The notes under the pieces are model-generated. The model searched no databases, was not told where the DNA came from, and saw only the letters and a list, made by a program, of their open reading frames with translations. 64,000 nucleotides of DNA, taken from the NCBI GenBank assembly GCA_009773155.1, contig WOVA01000014.1:27434-91433 (forward strand). The letters are read 5' to 3'. Source of the stretch: Elusimicrobiota bacterium. GTDB lineage: Bacteria; Elusimicrobiota; Elusimicrobia; Elusimicrobiales; UBA9959. This document shows, piece by piece, positions 36,587 to 45,847 of the stretch (positions are counted from its first letter, which is position 1; every line of letters starts with the position of its first letter). The position numbers were made by a program, and so were the translations under genes.

Positions 36587-37563
36587 AATACAGACAACTG
36601 GGCGGGACCGGCCTCTCGGTCTCCGAGATAGGCTTCGGCGCCTGGGGGCTGGGCGGCGACAAGGGCGGCTCGCGGGCCTACGGCCCCGTCGACGACGCCG
36701 AATCCTCCCGCGCGCTGCGCCGGGCACTGGACCTGGGCGTTAATTTCTTCGACACTTCCGATTTCTACGGCTTCGGCCACAGCGAGGAGATCATAGGCCG
36801 CGCCTTTCGCGGCGACCGCGACAGGGTGATCATCGCCAGCAAGGCCGGCATGCTCGACGCCGAAGGGCGGCAGGATTTCTCCCCCGCCCGCCTGCGCTCG
36901 TCGCTGGAGGCCACGCTGCGCCGGCTGGGCACCGACCGGCTGGACCTTTACCAGCTGCACAGCCCGCCGGTCGGGCTGCTGCTGGAAAAACCCGAGATAC
37001 TGGGCACGCTCAGGGACCTGGCCCGCGAAGGCAAGATACGCGCCTGCGGGGTCTCGCTGCGCTCGCCCGACGAAGGACTTAAGCTCCTGGGGGCGGCCGT
37101 GACCGGCTGCGTGCAGGTGAATTTCAACCTGGCCGACCAGCGGGCCCGCGTCAACGGCCTGCTGGACCTGTGCCGCTCGAAGGGGACGGGCGTAATAGCC
37201 CGCACGCCGCTCTGCTTCGGTTTCCTGACCGGCCTCTACACCGAAACCTCTTCGCTGCCCGGGAGCGACCACAGGCGCCGCTGGTCCCCGGCGCAGGTGG
37301 AGCGCTGGAACCAGGCCGCCGGGCTCTTCGCCGCCGCGCTGGGCCTGCCCGGCGCGCAGACCCCCGCCCAGGCCGCGCTGCGCTTCTGCCTCTCCTACCC
37401 GGGGATAACCTCGTCCATACCGGGCATGCTGACCGCCGCCCAGGTGGAGGAAAACGCGGCGGCCAGCGGCCTGGGGCCGCTGACCGACGAGGCTCTCATC
37501 AAAGTGCAGGAACTTTACGGCAACGGCGATTTCATGGAAGGCCCGGTCAGAACGGGCCCTTGA
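36583..37563 (+). CDS. Aldo/keto reductase
   Basis: 326 aa, hidden inside a spurious 783-aa track ORF. Start is the GTG at 36583 (coupled, GTGA). Family pattern: YRQLGGTGLSVSEIGFGAWG, DTSDFYGFGHSEEIIG (catalytic Tyr), DLYQLHSPP, and SSIPGMLTAAQVEEN. NADPH-dependent reductase, likely acting on a keto-sugar made by neighbouring enzymes. Its 3' end overlaps the convergent E1 beta gene by 17 bp. Confidence 0.88.
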   Translation: MKYRQLGGTGLSVSEIGFGAWGLGGDKGGSRAYGPVDDAESSRALRRALDLGVNFFDTSDFYGFGHSEEIIGRAFRGDRDRVIIASKAGMLDAEGRQDFSPARLRSSLEATLRRLGTDRLDLYQLHSPPVGLLLEKPEILGTLRDLAREGKIRACGVSLRSPDEGLKLLGAAVTGCVQVNFNLADQRARVNGLLDLCRSKGTGVIARTPLCFGFLTGLYTETSSLPGSDHRRRWSPAQVERWNQAAGLFAAALGLPGAQTPAQAALRFCLSYPGITSSIPGMLTAAQVEENAAASGLGPLTDEALIKVQELYGNGDFMEGPVRTGP

Positions 37564-38605
37564 ATTCCTTGCGGAGCTTCCTCTTGAATTCTTCCGACGG
37601 CAGCGGGCGCCCGTGCCCGGGGCCCAGCGCCAGCGAATAACACTTGTCCACCACCGTCCCCATATCGGGGTAGAAGGAGTTCTCCAGCGCCTTGGCCGTA
37701 GGGCAGGGCGCGTGGGCCGGCGCGGCCTCGGCCACCGGCGCCTTGAGCGCGCCCGGGTCCGAGACGGCGACGGCGCGGCAGATCTCGGCGCAGACGCCGT
37801 AGGACGCCCAGCCGGTGTCGGCCACCAGCAGCCTGCCGGTCTTGCGCACGCTTGAAAGGACCAGGCCCAGGTCGCGGGCGGTGAGGCAGTGCAGGTCTAT
37901 GACCTCGGCCTCGATCCCCGCCTCCCTGCTCATATAATCGGCGGCGTGCAGCGCGTCTATCACCATCGAGGAGACGGCCACCACGGTCACGTCGCGGCCC
38001 GCGCGCGCCAGCCTCGGGGCGAAGGGGTCCGCCGGCGGCGGCGCGTCGGGCAGATTGAACGAATAGTCGTAGAGCAGCCGGTGCTCCAGCGAGATGACCG
38101 GCCCCTTGAATTTCTTCACCGCGTGGGCGTAGGTGTCCAGGACGGAGGCGGCCGAGGCCGGCATCACCACGGTCAGGCCCGGCACGTGCGCGAACAGGGC
38201 CTGCAGGCTCTGCGAATGCTGCGCGCCCTGCCCCCAGCTGCGCCCCACCACCGACCGTATCAGCAGCGGCAGCTGGAAAAGCCCGCCGTACATATAGCGG
38301 TACTTGGCGATGGAATTGACCACCTGGTTCATCGTCAGCAGCGTGAAGTCGTTGCGGATGTGTATGTGTATCGGGTAGAGACCGTTGAGCGCCGCGCCCA
38401 CGGCCAGCCCGGTCATGGCGTCCTCGGAGAGCGGGGTGTCGAAGACCCTGCCCGGTCCGAATTCCTTCTCGAGACCCAGCGTGGTGCCGAAGATGCCGGT
38501 GAAATCGGTCACGCCCAGGCCGTATATGAGGCAGCCCGGGTCGGAGACCATGGCGTCGCGCATGCTGAGCTTGAGCGCCTCGCGGTAGGTCATCGTCGCG
38601 GTCAT
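37547..38605 (-). CDS. TPP-dependent dehydrogenase E1 beta-like subunit
   Basis: 352 aa from ATG 38605, overlapping the alpha stop (ATGA). Transketolase-like pyrimidine domain (RVFDTPLSEDAMTGLAVGAA, AQHSQSLQALFAHVPGL) and C-terminal transketolase domain (GRLLVADTGWASYG). The canonical GEEV stretch, whose Glu activates TPP in pyruvate dehydrogenase E1 beta, is GLGV here. No E2 or E3 gene is nearby. Such pairs occur in glycan loci, where the reaction is unclear. Confidence 0.82.
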   Translation of the reverse strand: MTATMTYREALKLSMRDAMVSDPGCLIYGLGVTDFTGIFGTTLGLEKEFGPGRVFDTPLSEDAMTGLAVGAALNGLYPIHIHIRNDFTLLTMNQVVNSIAKYRYMYGGLFQLPLLIRSVVGRSWGQGAQHSQSLQALFAHVPGLTVVMPASAASVLDTYAHAVKKFKGPVISLEHRLLYDYSFNLPDAPPPADPFAPRLARAGRDVTVVAVSSMVIDALHAADYMSREAGIEAEVIDLHCLTARDLGLVLSSVRKTGRLLVADTGWASYGVCAEICRAVAVSDPGALKAPVAEAAPAHAPCPTAKALENSFYPDMGTVVDKCYSLALGPGHGRPLPSEEFKRKLRKEFKGPF

Positions 38606-39528
38606 ATCACGTCCTTGAAAGTATCGGAGGCCGGCGGCACCGGGCTGGCCTCGGCGAAAGCGACGGCCTCGTCTATCTCGCGTTCTATCTCCGGCCGCAG
38701 TTCGTCTGCCAGCGCCGCGTCCGTTTCCAGCGGGTCGCGGCAGCGCCAGTCGCCCACTTCCCGCGGGCAGCGGTAGCCTTTGTCCAGGTCGCCGTCCACT
38801 CCCACATGCTGCAGGTAACGGCAGGTCTTTATCTCGAACACCGCCGGCCCCTCCCCCGCCCGCGACGCGGCCAGCACGGGGGCGAAGGCCGCCGCCACGC
38901 CTTCCAGGTCGAAGCCGTCGGGCGCCATGGCGTACCGGATGCCGTAGGCGCCGGCCAGAGCCTCCAGGCGGTAGGCCTGCCTGTTCTCTATGCGCGCGTG
39001 TATGGCCAGGCCGTTGTTCTCCACCACGAAGACCACCGGCAGCTTCTTCAGCGAGGAGAAGTTGAGGCACTCGGAGAAGACGCCCTCCTCGGTGGAGCCG
39101 TCGCCGGTGACCGAGACTGCTACCCGGGGCTCGTTCTTAAGTTTGAAAGCGTAGGCGGCCCCCATCGCGTGCGGCAGCGTGGCCCCCACTATGGCCGAAG
39201 AGCCCATCAGCCCCGCCTCGGGGGCGCAGAGATGCATGGAGCCGGCCTTGCCGCCGGAGATCCCGCCGGCGCGGCCGTAGAGCTCGGCGAACATTTTCTT
39301 CATATCGCCGCCCTGCGCCAGGTAGAGGGCGTGGCTGCGGTAGGTGGTATAGACCTGGTCGCCGGGCAGCAGCGAGGCCGCCAGCGCGGCGGCGTGATGC
39401 TCCTGGCCCAGCGACAGGTGCACGGGGCTCTGTATCTTGTCGCTGGGATAGATCTCGGCCACCTTCAGCTCGGCCAGGCGCACGCGCAGGGCCTGGCGGA
39501 ACAGCTCCCGGTAAGAAGGCGCGGTCAC
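38602..39528 (-). CDS. TPP-dependent dehydrogenase E1 alpha-like subunit
   Basis: 308 aa from GTG 39528, which overlaps the rmd stop (GTGA); the track start at 39555 lies inside rmd. TPP motif GDGSTEEGVFSECLNFSSL and KLPVVFVVENN, substrate-channel motif YRSHALYLAQGGD. Forms an alpha2beta2 enzyme with the next gene. Expected to decarboxylate or transfer a two-carbon unit; its presence with Rmd, Rml and radical SAM genes suggests sugar modification. Confidence 0.86.
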   Translation of the reverse strand: MTAPSYRELFRQALRVRLAELKVAEIYPSDKIQSPVHLSLGQEHHAAALAASLLPGDQVYTTYRSHALYLAQGGDMKKMFAELYGRAGGISGGKAGSMHLCAPEAGLMGSSAIVGATLPHAMGAAYAFKLKNEPRVAVSVTGDGSTEEGVFSECLNFSSLKKLPVVFVVENNGLAIHARIENRQAYRLEALAGAYGIRYAMAPDGFDLEGVAAAFAPVLAASRAGEGPAVFEIKTCRYLQHVGVDGDLDKGYRCPREVGDWRCRDPLETDAALADELRPEIEREIDEAVAFAEASPVPPASDTFKDVI

Positions 39529-40517
39529 GCCGGCACCCCCGCGGCCCGCCTGCATTCCTCCAGCAGGAAGGCCACGCTCCCGGCGAAAGAGCGGCGCGGC
39601 CTCCAGCCGGTGGCGCGGCGGAACTTGGAGGTATCGGGCACCTGCAGCGTCACGTCGGTGGGGCGGAACAGGGCGGGATCTGGTTTTGACGGAATAGGCC
39701 GCCGGGCCAGCCGCTTGAGCTCCTTAAGGAAATCGGCCACGGTTATCACCGTCTCGCCGCCTATATTGTAGGCCTCGCCAAAAGCGCACTTCTCCGCCGC
39801 GACCCAGTAGGATTCCATGGCGTCGCGCACGTCGATGATGGTCCGCACGGAATCCAGGTTGCCGTGCAGCAGCGTCTTCTGCAGGCCGGCCTCTATCCGG
39901 GCCACCTGCATGGCGAAAGAGGTGGCGAAGAGGTCGGAGCGGCGCGGGTTGATGTAGGAGAACATCCGCGTCCGGATTATCTTCATCCCGTAGTTCAGGA
40001 AATAGGTGCGCCCCAGCAGGTCCTGCGCGGTCTTGGAGACGGCGTAGGGACTGGCCGGGTTCAGCGGGCAGTCCTCTTTGATGGGAACATCGCGCGGGGC
40101 CACCTGGCCGTACACCTCGGAGGTGCTGCAGAGCTGTATGACCGGGTCCAGGCCGGAGAGCCTGGCCGCCTCCAGGAGATTAGCCGTGCCCATGATGTTA
40201 TTGTTGAGGACGGCCAGGGGCGTGATGAAGGAAGCGCGCACATTGGCGTGCGAGGCCACGTGGAAGACGGCGTCGGGCCGTGAGGCCTTGAGCGCCGTGA
40301 GCACCGACGAAAAGTCGGTCAGGTCGCATTCGTGCACCCGCGCGGCGGCGGAGCGGCGGCGCGGGCCGGCCGACGGGGGCGCGGCGTGCCAGCGCGAAAT
40401 GCCGTGGATCTCCACGCCCGGCCTGTTCTCCGCTATATAGTCGGCCAGGTAACTGCCGCCCGAGCCGGTTATACCGGTTATCAGGACTCGCTTGATCTTT
40501 CTGGCTTTCGCGGGCAT
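39525..40517 (-). CDS. rmd: GDP-6-deoxy-D-mannose reductase
   Basis: 330 aa from ATG 40517, with GGGGAGAAGAG upstream. Extended SDR: GITGSGGSYLADYI, SEVYGQVAP, SPYAVSKTAQDLLG, IDVRDAMESYW, RPTDVTLQVPDTSKFRRATGW. These match Rmd, which reduces GDP-4-keto-6-deoxymannose to GDP-D-rhamnose, downstream of Gmd. The family's usual RPFNHIGPRQ is RMFSYINPRR here, so the substrate could differ. Confidence 0.82.
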   Translation of the reverse strand: MPAKARKIKRVLITGITGSGGSYLADYIAENRPGVEIHGISRWHAAPPSAGPRRRSAAARVHECDLTDFSSVLTALKASRPDAVFHVASHANVRASFITPLAVLNNNIMGTANLLEAARLSGLDPVIQLCSTSEVYGQVAPRDVPIKEDCPLNPASPYAVSKTAQDLLGRTYFLNYGMKIIRTRMFSYINPRRSDLFATSFAMQVARIEAGLQKTLLHGNLDSVRTIIDVRDAMESYWVAAEKCAFGEAYNIGGETVITVADFLKELKRLARRPIPSKPDPALFRPTDVTLQVPDTSKFRRATGWRPRRSFAGSVAFLLEECRRAAGVPA

Positions 40518-40557
40518 CTCTTCTCCCCTTGCGTTCCCCCCGGGAGAACGCGACAAT

Positions 40558-40585
40558 TGTATAATTTCGCCGCGGCCGCTTTCAA
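40558..40585 (-). promoter_or_regulatory. Candidate internal promoter before rmd
   Basis: Minus-strand TTGAAA (40580-40585), 16-bp spacer, TATACA (40558-40563), about 40 nt before the rmd ATG. Confidence 0.4.
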
Positions 40586-40596
40586 CGGTTCCGCGG

Positions 40597-42321
40597 CTAT
40601 CTGCCGCCCCGCAGAATATGCGTGTAGGTCTCGTCGGGCCTGGGCGGCAGCGCTATAGTCGCGTTCACTTTGCGCAACGGTTCGCGGACAAGACCGAAAA
40701 ACGGCTTTTTCTTTACGGATATCATGCGGTAAACCGCCCTCAGCGTTGCGCGCGGCCCGCAGGATGCCAGCATCATCATATATTTCAGGAGAAAGCGCCT
40801 GACGCCCGCCGGCAAGAGCATGTAGATCGCCGCGTATCTGTACCGGTTGACCTTTTTGCGCTTTAAGGTCCGGAAGAGCCCGTGCTTCTTCATGTAGGCG
40901 ACGATCAATTCCAGAAAAACGTAGTTCTTCCAGTAGACGACCTCTTCTTTTTCGTAGTCGGTGAAATTCAGGTAATGCCTGATATCGTTCGCGTTGACGC
41001 CGTAGAGGTTCTCAATGTACCGCTCTTCGTCGTCCAGCGAGCGGCCGATCAGCCCCACGTTACGCGCATATTCATACCCCGGCGTTCCCGGAACGGCCTG
41101 GAAATAGTTGATGCAGATCTCGTAGGGCGTATCGATGTCGTCCGGTATCGCCAGGGCGAGGTTGCGGATCGTCTCGCCGATGGTCTCCTCCGTCTCTCCG
41201 GGCATCCCGATGAGGAGCAGCACCGTCGTGTGTACCCCGTTCCTGAACGCTCCGTTCAGGGCTTCCAAGTTTTGCGCTACCGTGGTCCTTTTCTCCATTA
41301 CATCCAGCATTTTCCGGGAACAGGACTCTATCCCGAAACTTATCAGCACGCAGCCGGCTTCTTTCCATTCCCGGATGGTGCTCTCGCTGATGGTGTCCGT
41401 CCTGGTGCCCCCGACGGTCCAGTTCAACCGGCGGGATCTCAGATAAGCGACCAGCTCCGCCGTCTTCCTTTTATCGGCGCCGAAATGTTCGTCCTGGAAC
41501 TGGATCAGCCCGATATCCCGCGTTCTTATCAATTCCTCGATGTGGGCTATCACGGACAGCGGGGCTAGGGTGCTGTGCCCCCTGAAAAATCTATGGCAGA
41601 ACGAGCACCTCCCCACGCAGCCCTTGCAGGACACGACGTTCGCCAGCCTCTTGTGGACGTTTTCCGGAAAGAACATCCCGTAAAAGCCGCCGATCTCATG
41701 GCGGTTGATCCAGTTCTTATACGGCCCGTCGGTGACCTTCGGGAAGAATTCGATACCGGTAAATTCGGCCATCCTGCCGTAATTCATCTGGAGCAATCCG
41801 TTCTTCCCCGGCTCCGCGTAGCCGGTAAAAAAGGGGATACCGCCGGACATGAAAGCCAGTCCTTTGATATCCGAGAATCTCCGGGGGTCCGACAGGTCGA
41901 AACCGGCTTCCGCCAGCCTGGAGATGAGGCCGCTGAACGCCGGCTCCGATTCGCCGGTGACGCAGAAATCGATCTTCGTCCTTTGCAGAAGGATGTTAGC
42001 CATCACCGACATCTGTCCCCCGAGAACCTGGACGACGCCGGGAAAATGCTCCTTGAGGCGCGAAGACAGGTCTTTCAAGTACGCGTACGCGTGGGTAAGT
42101 ATGGCGCTGAAGCCGAAAATGTGGGGCGGCGCTTGGGCGAGCCTGTCCCTGAGCTCTTCGAAACTAAGCGGGGCGTTGGCGAGATCTATGAAATCCACCT
42201 CGCATTCCAGGGCCGGGTCCAGGCCGTCGATCACCCTGGAAATGCCTATCGGGTAGGTTCTATCCGGGAAACCGCTGGGGAGGGTGAAGAGGGTTATTCT
42301 GGGACGGCAACGCTTATTCAT
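40597..42321 (-). CDS. B12-binding-type radical SAM protein
   Basis: 574 aa. N-terminal cobalamin-binding-like Rossmann domain (HIFGFSAILTHAY, VLGGQMSVM), then the radical SAM core with CKGCVGRCSFCHR, IQFQDEHFG, GIESCSRKMLD and GMPGETEETI. The C-terminal 150 aa are basic and may contact membrane lipid. Possible sugar or lipid methylation or rearrangement. GGTGA lies six nt before the ATG. Confidence 0.83.
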   Translation of the reverse strand: MNKRCRPRITLFTLPSGFPDRTYPIGISRVIDGLDPALECEVDFIDLANAPLSFEELRDRLAQAPPHIFGFSAILTHAYAYLKDLSSRLKEHFPGVVQVLGGQMSVMANILLQRTKIDFCVTGESEPAFSGLISRLAEAGFDLSDPRRFSDIKGLAFMSGGIPFFTGYAEPGKNGLLQMNYGRMAEFTGIEFFPKVTDGPYKNWINRHEIGGFYGMFFPENVHKRLANVVSCKGCVGRCSFCHRFFRGHSTLAPLSVIAHIEELIRTRDIGLIQFQDEHFGADKRKTAELVAYLRSRRLNWTVGGTRTDTISESTIREWKEAGCVLISFGIESCSRKMLDVMEKRTTVAQNLEALNGAFRNGVHTTVLLLIGMPGETEETIGETIRNLALAIPDDIDTPYEICINYFQAVPGTPGYEYARNVGLIGRSLDDEERYIENLYGVNANDIRHYLNFTDYEKEEVVYWKNYVFLELIVAYMKKHGLFRTLKRKKVNRYRYAAIYMLLPAGVRRFLLKYMMMLASCGPRATLRAVYRMISVKKKPFFGLVREPLRKVNATIALPPRPDETYTHILRGGR

Positions 42322-42378
42322 AGGTTCACCAGACCGCTCCCGCGCCGCGGCGCGGGCCGCCGGACCCTTCCGGGCCGG

Positions 42379-43509
42379 TCAGGCGCGACTGCGACGGTAG
42401 TTTTTGTCCAGCCATTTACGGTAAGCCCCGGTCTTGACGTTCTTCACCCAGCCTGGATTGTCCAGGTACCAGCGCACGGTGCGCAGTATGCCGCCGGTGA
42501 AGTCTGCCGACGGGCGCCAGCCCAGTTCGCGCTTCAGTTTGGAAAAATCTATGGCGTAGCGCCGGTCATGGCCGGGGCGGTCTTTGACGAAGGTTATGAG
42601 GTCCTCGTAATTCTTGCCTTTGAGGGCGGGATTCTCCGGCGAGGGGAGCAGTTCTTCAAGCGCGGCGCAGACATTCTTCACCACGTCGATATTCTTCATC
42701 TCGCAGTCGCCGCCCACATTGTAGGTCTCGCCGGGGCGGCCTTTAAGCAGGATGCGCCAGACGGCGGCGCAATGGTCCTCCACGTAAAGCCAGTCGCGGA
42801 CGTTCCTGCCGTCGCCGTAAACGGGCAGCGGTTTCCCCTCCATCGCGTTGAGTATGACCAGCGGGATGAGTTTCTCGGGGAAGTGCCAGGGCCCGTAATT
42901 ATTGGAGCAGTTGGAGATGGTCACCGGCAGGCCGTAGGTGTGATGGTAGGCGCGGACCAGGTGGTCGGACGCGGCCTTGGAGGCGGAATACGGGCTGCGC
43001 GGGTCGTAGGGAGTGGTCTCTTTGAACTTGCCCGTGGCGCCCAGCGAGCCGTAAACCTCGTCGGTGCTGACATGGTGGAAGCGGACGTCCCTGCGGCCGG
43101 CGGAGGCGCCGGTCCCCTGACCGGCGGAGGCGCCGGTCCCATGACCGGCCCAGGCCGAGCGGGCGGATTCCAGCAGCGCGAAGGTGCCGTGGATATTGGT
43201 CTCCACGAAATCCCTGGGGCCGAAGATGGAGCGGTCCACGTGCGATTCGGCGGCGAAGTGGGCCACGGCGTCGAACTTGTGCTTTTTGAACAGCCGGCCC
43301 AGCAGAGCGAAATCGCAGATATCGCCTTTGACGAAAACATAGCGGTCTTTGTACTTGCGGCCGATATCGGCGAGATTCTCCGGATTACCGGCGTAGGTCA
43401 GCTTGTCGAGGTTGACGATAAGGCCTTTAAATCCGGACCGCTCCAGGACATAGCGCACGAAATTAGAACCGATAAATCCGGCTCCGCCGGTGACAAGTAT
43501 CGTCTTCAT
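42379..43509 (-). CDS. rmlB: dTDP-glucose 4,6-dehydratase
   Basis: 376 aa from ATG 43509 ([20 protein letters not shown]). NAD motif, [19 protein letters not shown], catalytic YSASK, and [15 protein letters not shown] are intact. Second step of dTDP-rhamnose synthesis. The variable loop before the STDEVYG strand carries two tandem copies of an 8-residue insert (SAGQGTGA), encoded by palindromic DNA. ATGA overlap with rmlD. Confidence 0.95.
   Translation of the reverse strand: MKTILVTGGAGFIGSNFVRYVLERSGFKGLIVNLDKLTYAGNPENLADIGRKYKDRYVFVKGDICDFALLGRLFKKHKFDAVAHFAAESHVDRSIFGPRDFVETNIHGTFALLESARSAWAGHGTGASAGQGTGASAGRRDVRFHHVSTDEVYGSLGATGKFKETTPYDPRSPYSASKAASDHLVRAYHHTYGLPVTISNCSNNYGPWHFPEKLIPLVILNAMEGKPLPVYGDGRNVRDWLYVEDHCAAVWRILLKGRPGETYNVGGDCEMKNIDVVKNVCAALEELLPSPENPALKGKNYEDLITFVKDRPGHDRRYAIDFSKLKRELGWRPSADFTGGILRTVRWYLDNPGWVKNVKTGAYRKWLDKNYRRSRA
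43097..43144. repeat. 24-bp tandem repeat with palindromic core in rmlB
   Basis: Two near-identical units (43097-43120 and 43121-43144; one base differs) containing GCCGGTCcc(c/a)tGACCGGC. They encode (A/S)GQGTGA-type loops. The same palindrome lies in the ATPase gene at 18431. Confidence 0.85.
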
Positions 43510-44345
43510 TTGTTCTCCCCGATGAATTTCTCCATGGAATCCCGCCAATGCGGGAGCTTAATACCGATCTGGCCGCATAGCGCCGCGTTGGACATGGCCG
43601 AATAGCCCGGCCGGCGGGCGGCGAGACCAAAATCGGCCATTTTGGCCGGGACCATTTCCTTCTCCACGCCGTACGCCCTGAGGGCCGCCCGCGCCCAGTC
43701 ATAGCGCGAGCACGGCTCTCCTCCGGAAAGATGCCAGCGGCCGGTGAGGCCGGCCTTAAGCGCCTCCATGACGGCCGCGACGGCGTCGGAGGCGCGGGTA
43801 GGGACGGAAACCTCGTCGTCGGCCACGCGCAGCGGGCCGGGCTTCTCCGCCCAGCCCAGCAGCTTATGCATGAAGTTCTGTGTGCCCCGGCCGTATACCC
43901 AGCTCAGCCGCAGTACCAGCGAGCCGGGGCAGTCCAGGGCGTATTCCTCGCCCTTGAGTTTGGACCGGCCGTATTCATTGAGAGGGTTGACGGCGTCCGT
44001 CTCGACATAAGGGACGCGCTTCTCACCGTCGAAGACATAATCGGTGCCGAAGTGGAGCAGCTTGGATTCCAGCTGCCGGGCGGCGAAGGCCAGGTTGCGC
44101 ACGCCCCCGGCATTGACGGCGGCGGCGGCGGCGGGCTCGGCCTCGGCCTTGTCCACCAGGTTATAGGCCGCGCAGTTTATGATGAGGCCGGGGCGGTACG
44201 GCATGACGGCCTTCAGGACGGCGTCGCCGTCGGCGATATCCAGCGTATCCAGGTCGGCGGCGGCGTATTCCCAGCCGTTCCCCTCGAAAAGACGGACGAA
44301 CTCCGCTCCCAACTGGCCTTTTGAACCGGCGATGAAAACGCGCAT
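43506..44345 (-). CDS. rmlD: dTDP-4-dehydrorhamnose reductase
   Basis: 279 aa from ATG 44345 ([17 protein letters not shown]). Final step to dTDP-L-rhamnose. GTDYVFDG, catalytic [13 protein letters not shown], and [15 protein letters not shown] all fit RmlD. Its start overlaps the rmlC stop (TGATG). The track start is 24 codons upstream inside rmlC. Confidence 0.94.
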   Translation of the reverse strand: MRVFIAGSKGQLGAEFVRLFEGNGWEYAAADLDTLDIADGDAVLKAVMPYRPGLIINCAAYNLVDKAEAEPAAAAAVNAGGVRNLAFAARQLESKLLHFGTDYVFDGEKRVPYVETDAVNPLNEYGRSKLKGEEYALDCPGSLVLRLSWVYGRGTQNFMHKLLGWAEKPGPLRVADDEVSVPTRASDAVAAVMEALKAGLTGRWHLSGGEPCSRYDWARAALRAYGVEKEMVPAKMADFGLAARRPGYSAMSNAALCGQIGIKLPHWRDSMEKFIGENK

Positions 44346-44887
44346 CAGAATTTTGCGTCCTTGAGAAAGGGCAGGGCGGCGTCCCTGGGCGAGAGCAGGG
44401 GCGAGGGATTCCCCCACCTCACTCCGACCTCCGGGTCGTCCCAGCGTATCCCCCCCTCGTCGGGCGGCGAATACTCAGCGGTGCATTTATACATAAACTC
44501 GGCCGTTTCGCTGAGGGTAAGGAAACCGTGCGCGAAGCCGGGAGGGAAATACAGCATGAAAGCGTTCTCGGCACTCAGTTCCACCGCCAGCCACCGGCCG
44601 AATGTAGGCGAATCCCGGCGTATATCCACGCCCACGTCGAGGACAGCGCCGCCCACGCAGCGCACCAGCTTTCCCTGGGCGGCCGCTCCGCGCTGAAAAT
44701 GCAGGCCGCGCAGCACGCCCTTGGCTGACCTGGAATGATTATCCTGGACGAAATCGCCGGGGACGCCGGCCTGGATGAAATCGCTCCGCTTGAAAGACTC
44801 CATCGCGAAGCCGCGGGGATCGGGAAAGACGCGCGGCTTCACCAGGACGCAGCCTTCGAGGGAGAGTTTCTCGAATTCGAAAGGCAT
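44345..44887 (-). CDS. rmlC: dTDP-4-dehydrorhamnose 3,5-epimerase
   Basis: 180 aa cupin, normal length. FPDPRGFAMESF, QDNHSRSAKGVLRGLHFQ (catalytic His region), YFPPGFAHGFLTLSE. Third step of dTDP-rhamnose synthesis, one nt downstream of rmlA. Confidence 0.95.
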   Translation of the reverse strand: MPFEFEKLSLEGCVLVKPRVFPDPRGFAMESFKRSDFIQAGVPGDFVQDNHSRSAKGVLRGLHFQRGAAAQGKLVRCVGGAVLDVGVDIRRDSPTFGRWLAVELSAENAFMLYFPPGFAHGFLTLSETAEFMYKCTAEYSPPDEGGIRWDDPEVGVRWGNPSPLLSPRDAALPFLKDAKF

Positions 44888-44888
44888 A

Positions 44889-45764
44889 TTACTCCCCGCC
44901 GGCCACTTTGCGCAGGTAGGCGCCGTAGCTGTTCTTGCTCAGGCCGTCGGCCAGTTTTAGCAGCGCGGCCCGGTCTATCCAGCCCTGCGAGTAGGCGATC
45001 TCCTCTATGCAGGCGATCATCAGGCCCTGCCGCTTCTCGACGGTGGCGATAAAGTCCCCCGCCTCCAGCAGGCTGTCGAAAGTGCCGGTATCCAGCCAGG
45101 CGTAACCGCGGCCCAGCAGCTCCACTTTAAGCGTGCCCTCCGCAAGATAGACCTTGTTGAGGTCGGTTATCTCCAGCTCGCCGCGCGCGCTGGGCTTTAT
45201 ACCGCGCGCCGCGCCGGCGACGCCACGGGGATAAAAATAAAGGCCGGTGACGGCGTAATTGCTCTTGGGCTTGGCGGGCTTCTCCTCTATGGAGAGCGCA
45301 CGACCGGACTTGTCGAAATAGACCACGCCGTAGCGCTCGGGGTCGTTGACATAATAGCCGAAGACGGTGGCCTGGCCGGCGGAGGCGGCGTGGACCGCCT
45401 TGCGGAAGGCCTCGGGCAGGCCGTGGCCGTAGAAGATATTGTCGCCCAGCACCAGGCAGGCGGTATCGTCGCCGATGAACTTCTCGCCGATGATAAGCGC
45501 CTGGGCCAGGCCTTCGGGCCGGGGCTGTTCGGCGTAGGAGAGCTTGAGACCCCAGCGCGAGCCGTCGGCGAAGATGGCCTTGAAGCGCGGCAGGTCAGCC
45601 GGCGTGGAGATGATGAGTATCTCCCGTATGCCGGCCAGCATCAGCGCCGACAACGGGTAATAGATCATCGGCTTGTCGTATACCGGCAGCAATTGCTTGC
45701 AGACCGGCATGGTGACCGGGTAAAGCCTTGTGCCGGACCCTCCGGCCAGTATGATCCCTTTCAT
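44889..45764 (-). CDS. rmlA: Glucose-1-phosphate thymidylyltransferase
   Basis: 291 aa. [33 protein letters not shown] core, [12 protein letters not shown], and the C-terminal [14 protein letters not shown]. First enzyme of the dTDP-rhamnose route; converts glucose-1-P and dTTP to dTDP-glucose. Order rmlA-C-D-B, tightly packed. A perfect REP-like hairpin lies 17 nt upstream of its ATG. Confidence 0.96.
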   Translation of the reverse strand: MKGIILAGGSGTRLYPVTMPVCKQLLPVYDKPMIYYPLSALMLAGIREILIISTPADLPRFKAIFADGSRWGLKLSYAEQPRPEGLAQALIIGEKFIGDDTACLVLGDNIFYGHGLPEAFRKAVHAASAGQATVFGYYVNDPERYGVVYFDKSGRALSIEEKPAKPKSNYAVTGLYFYPRGVAGAARGIKPSARGELEITDLNKVYLAEGTLKVELLGRGYAWLDTGTFDSLLEAGDFIATVEKRQGLMIACIEEIAYSQGWIDRAALLKLADGLSKNSYGAYLRKVAGGE

Positions 45765-45780
45765 TTTGACTCCTGTTAAC

Positions 45781-45841
45781 GGGGACGTTGTTTAGTTCTT
45801 TAGTTTTATCCCGCAAAACTAAAGAACTAAACAACGTCCCC
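45781..45841. repeat. REP-like perfect hairpin (27-bp stem, 7-nt loop)
   Basis: 45781-45807 and 45815-45841 are perfectly complementary; the arm begins GGGGACGTTGTTTAG. The GGGGAC termini are shared with the other REP-like elements here. The shape fits REP elements moved by RAYT (Y1 tyrosine) transposases, none of which is encoded in the window. No T tract follows. May modulate readthrough from the glycosyltransferase gene into rmlA. Confidence 0.85.
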
Positions 45842-45847
45842 CTAAAA

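Noticed and set aside
34688-36727. 679-aa minus-strand ORF
   Set aside because: Antisense to the radical SAM gene, whose motifs are unmistakable; no family recognisable in the reverse frame.
35212-37563. 783-aa plus-strand ORF as one protein
   Set aside because: Only the last 326 residues (from GTG 36583) are the aldo/keto reductase; the first part is an out-of-frame read of the radical SAM gene.
37547-39070. 507-aa E1 beta version
   Set aside because: N-terminal 155 residues are out-of-frame E1 alpha; true start is ATG 38605 with ATGA overlap.
41575-43605. 676-aa plus-strand ORF
   Set aside because: Antisense shadow spanning two real minus-strand genes (radical SAM and rmlB).
45781-45841. 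Intrinsic terminator of the glycosyltransferase gene
   Set aside because: It lies upstream of that gene's ATG side neighbour in transcription terms (after its stop) but has no U tract; GGGGAC ends and perfect arms fit a REP element better.
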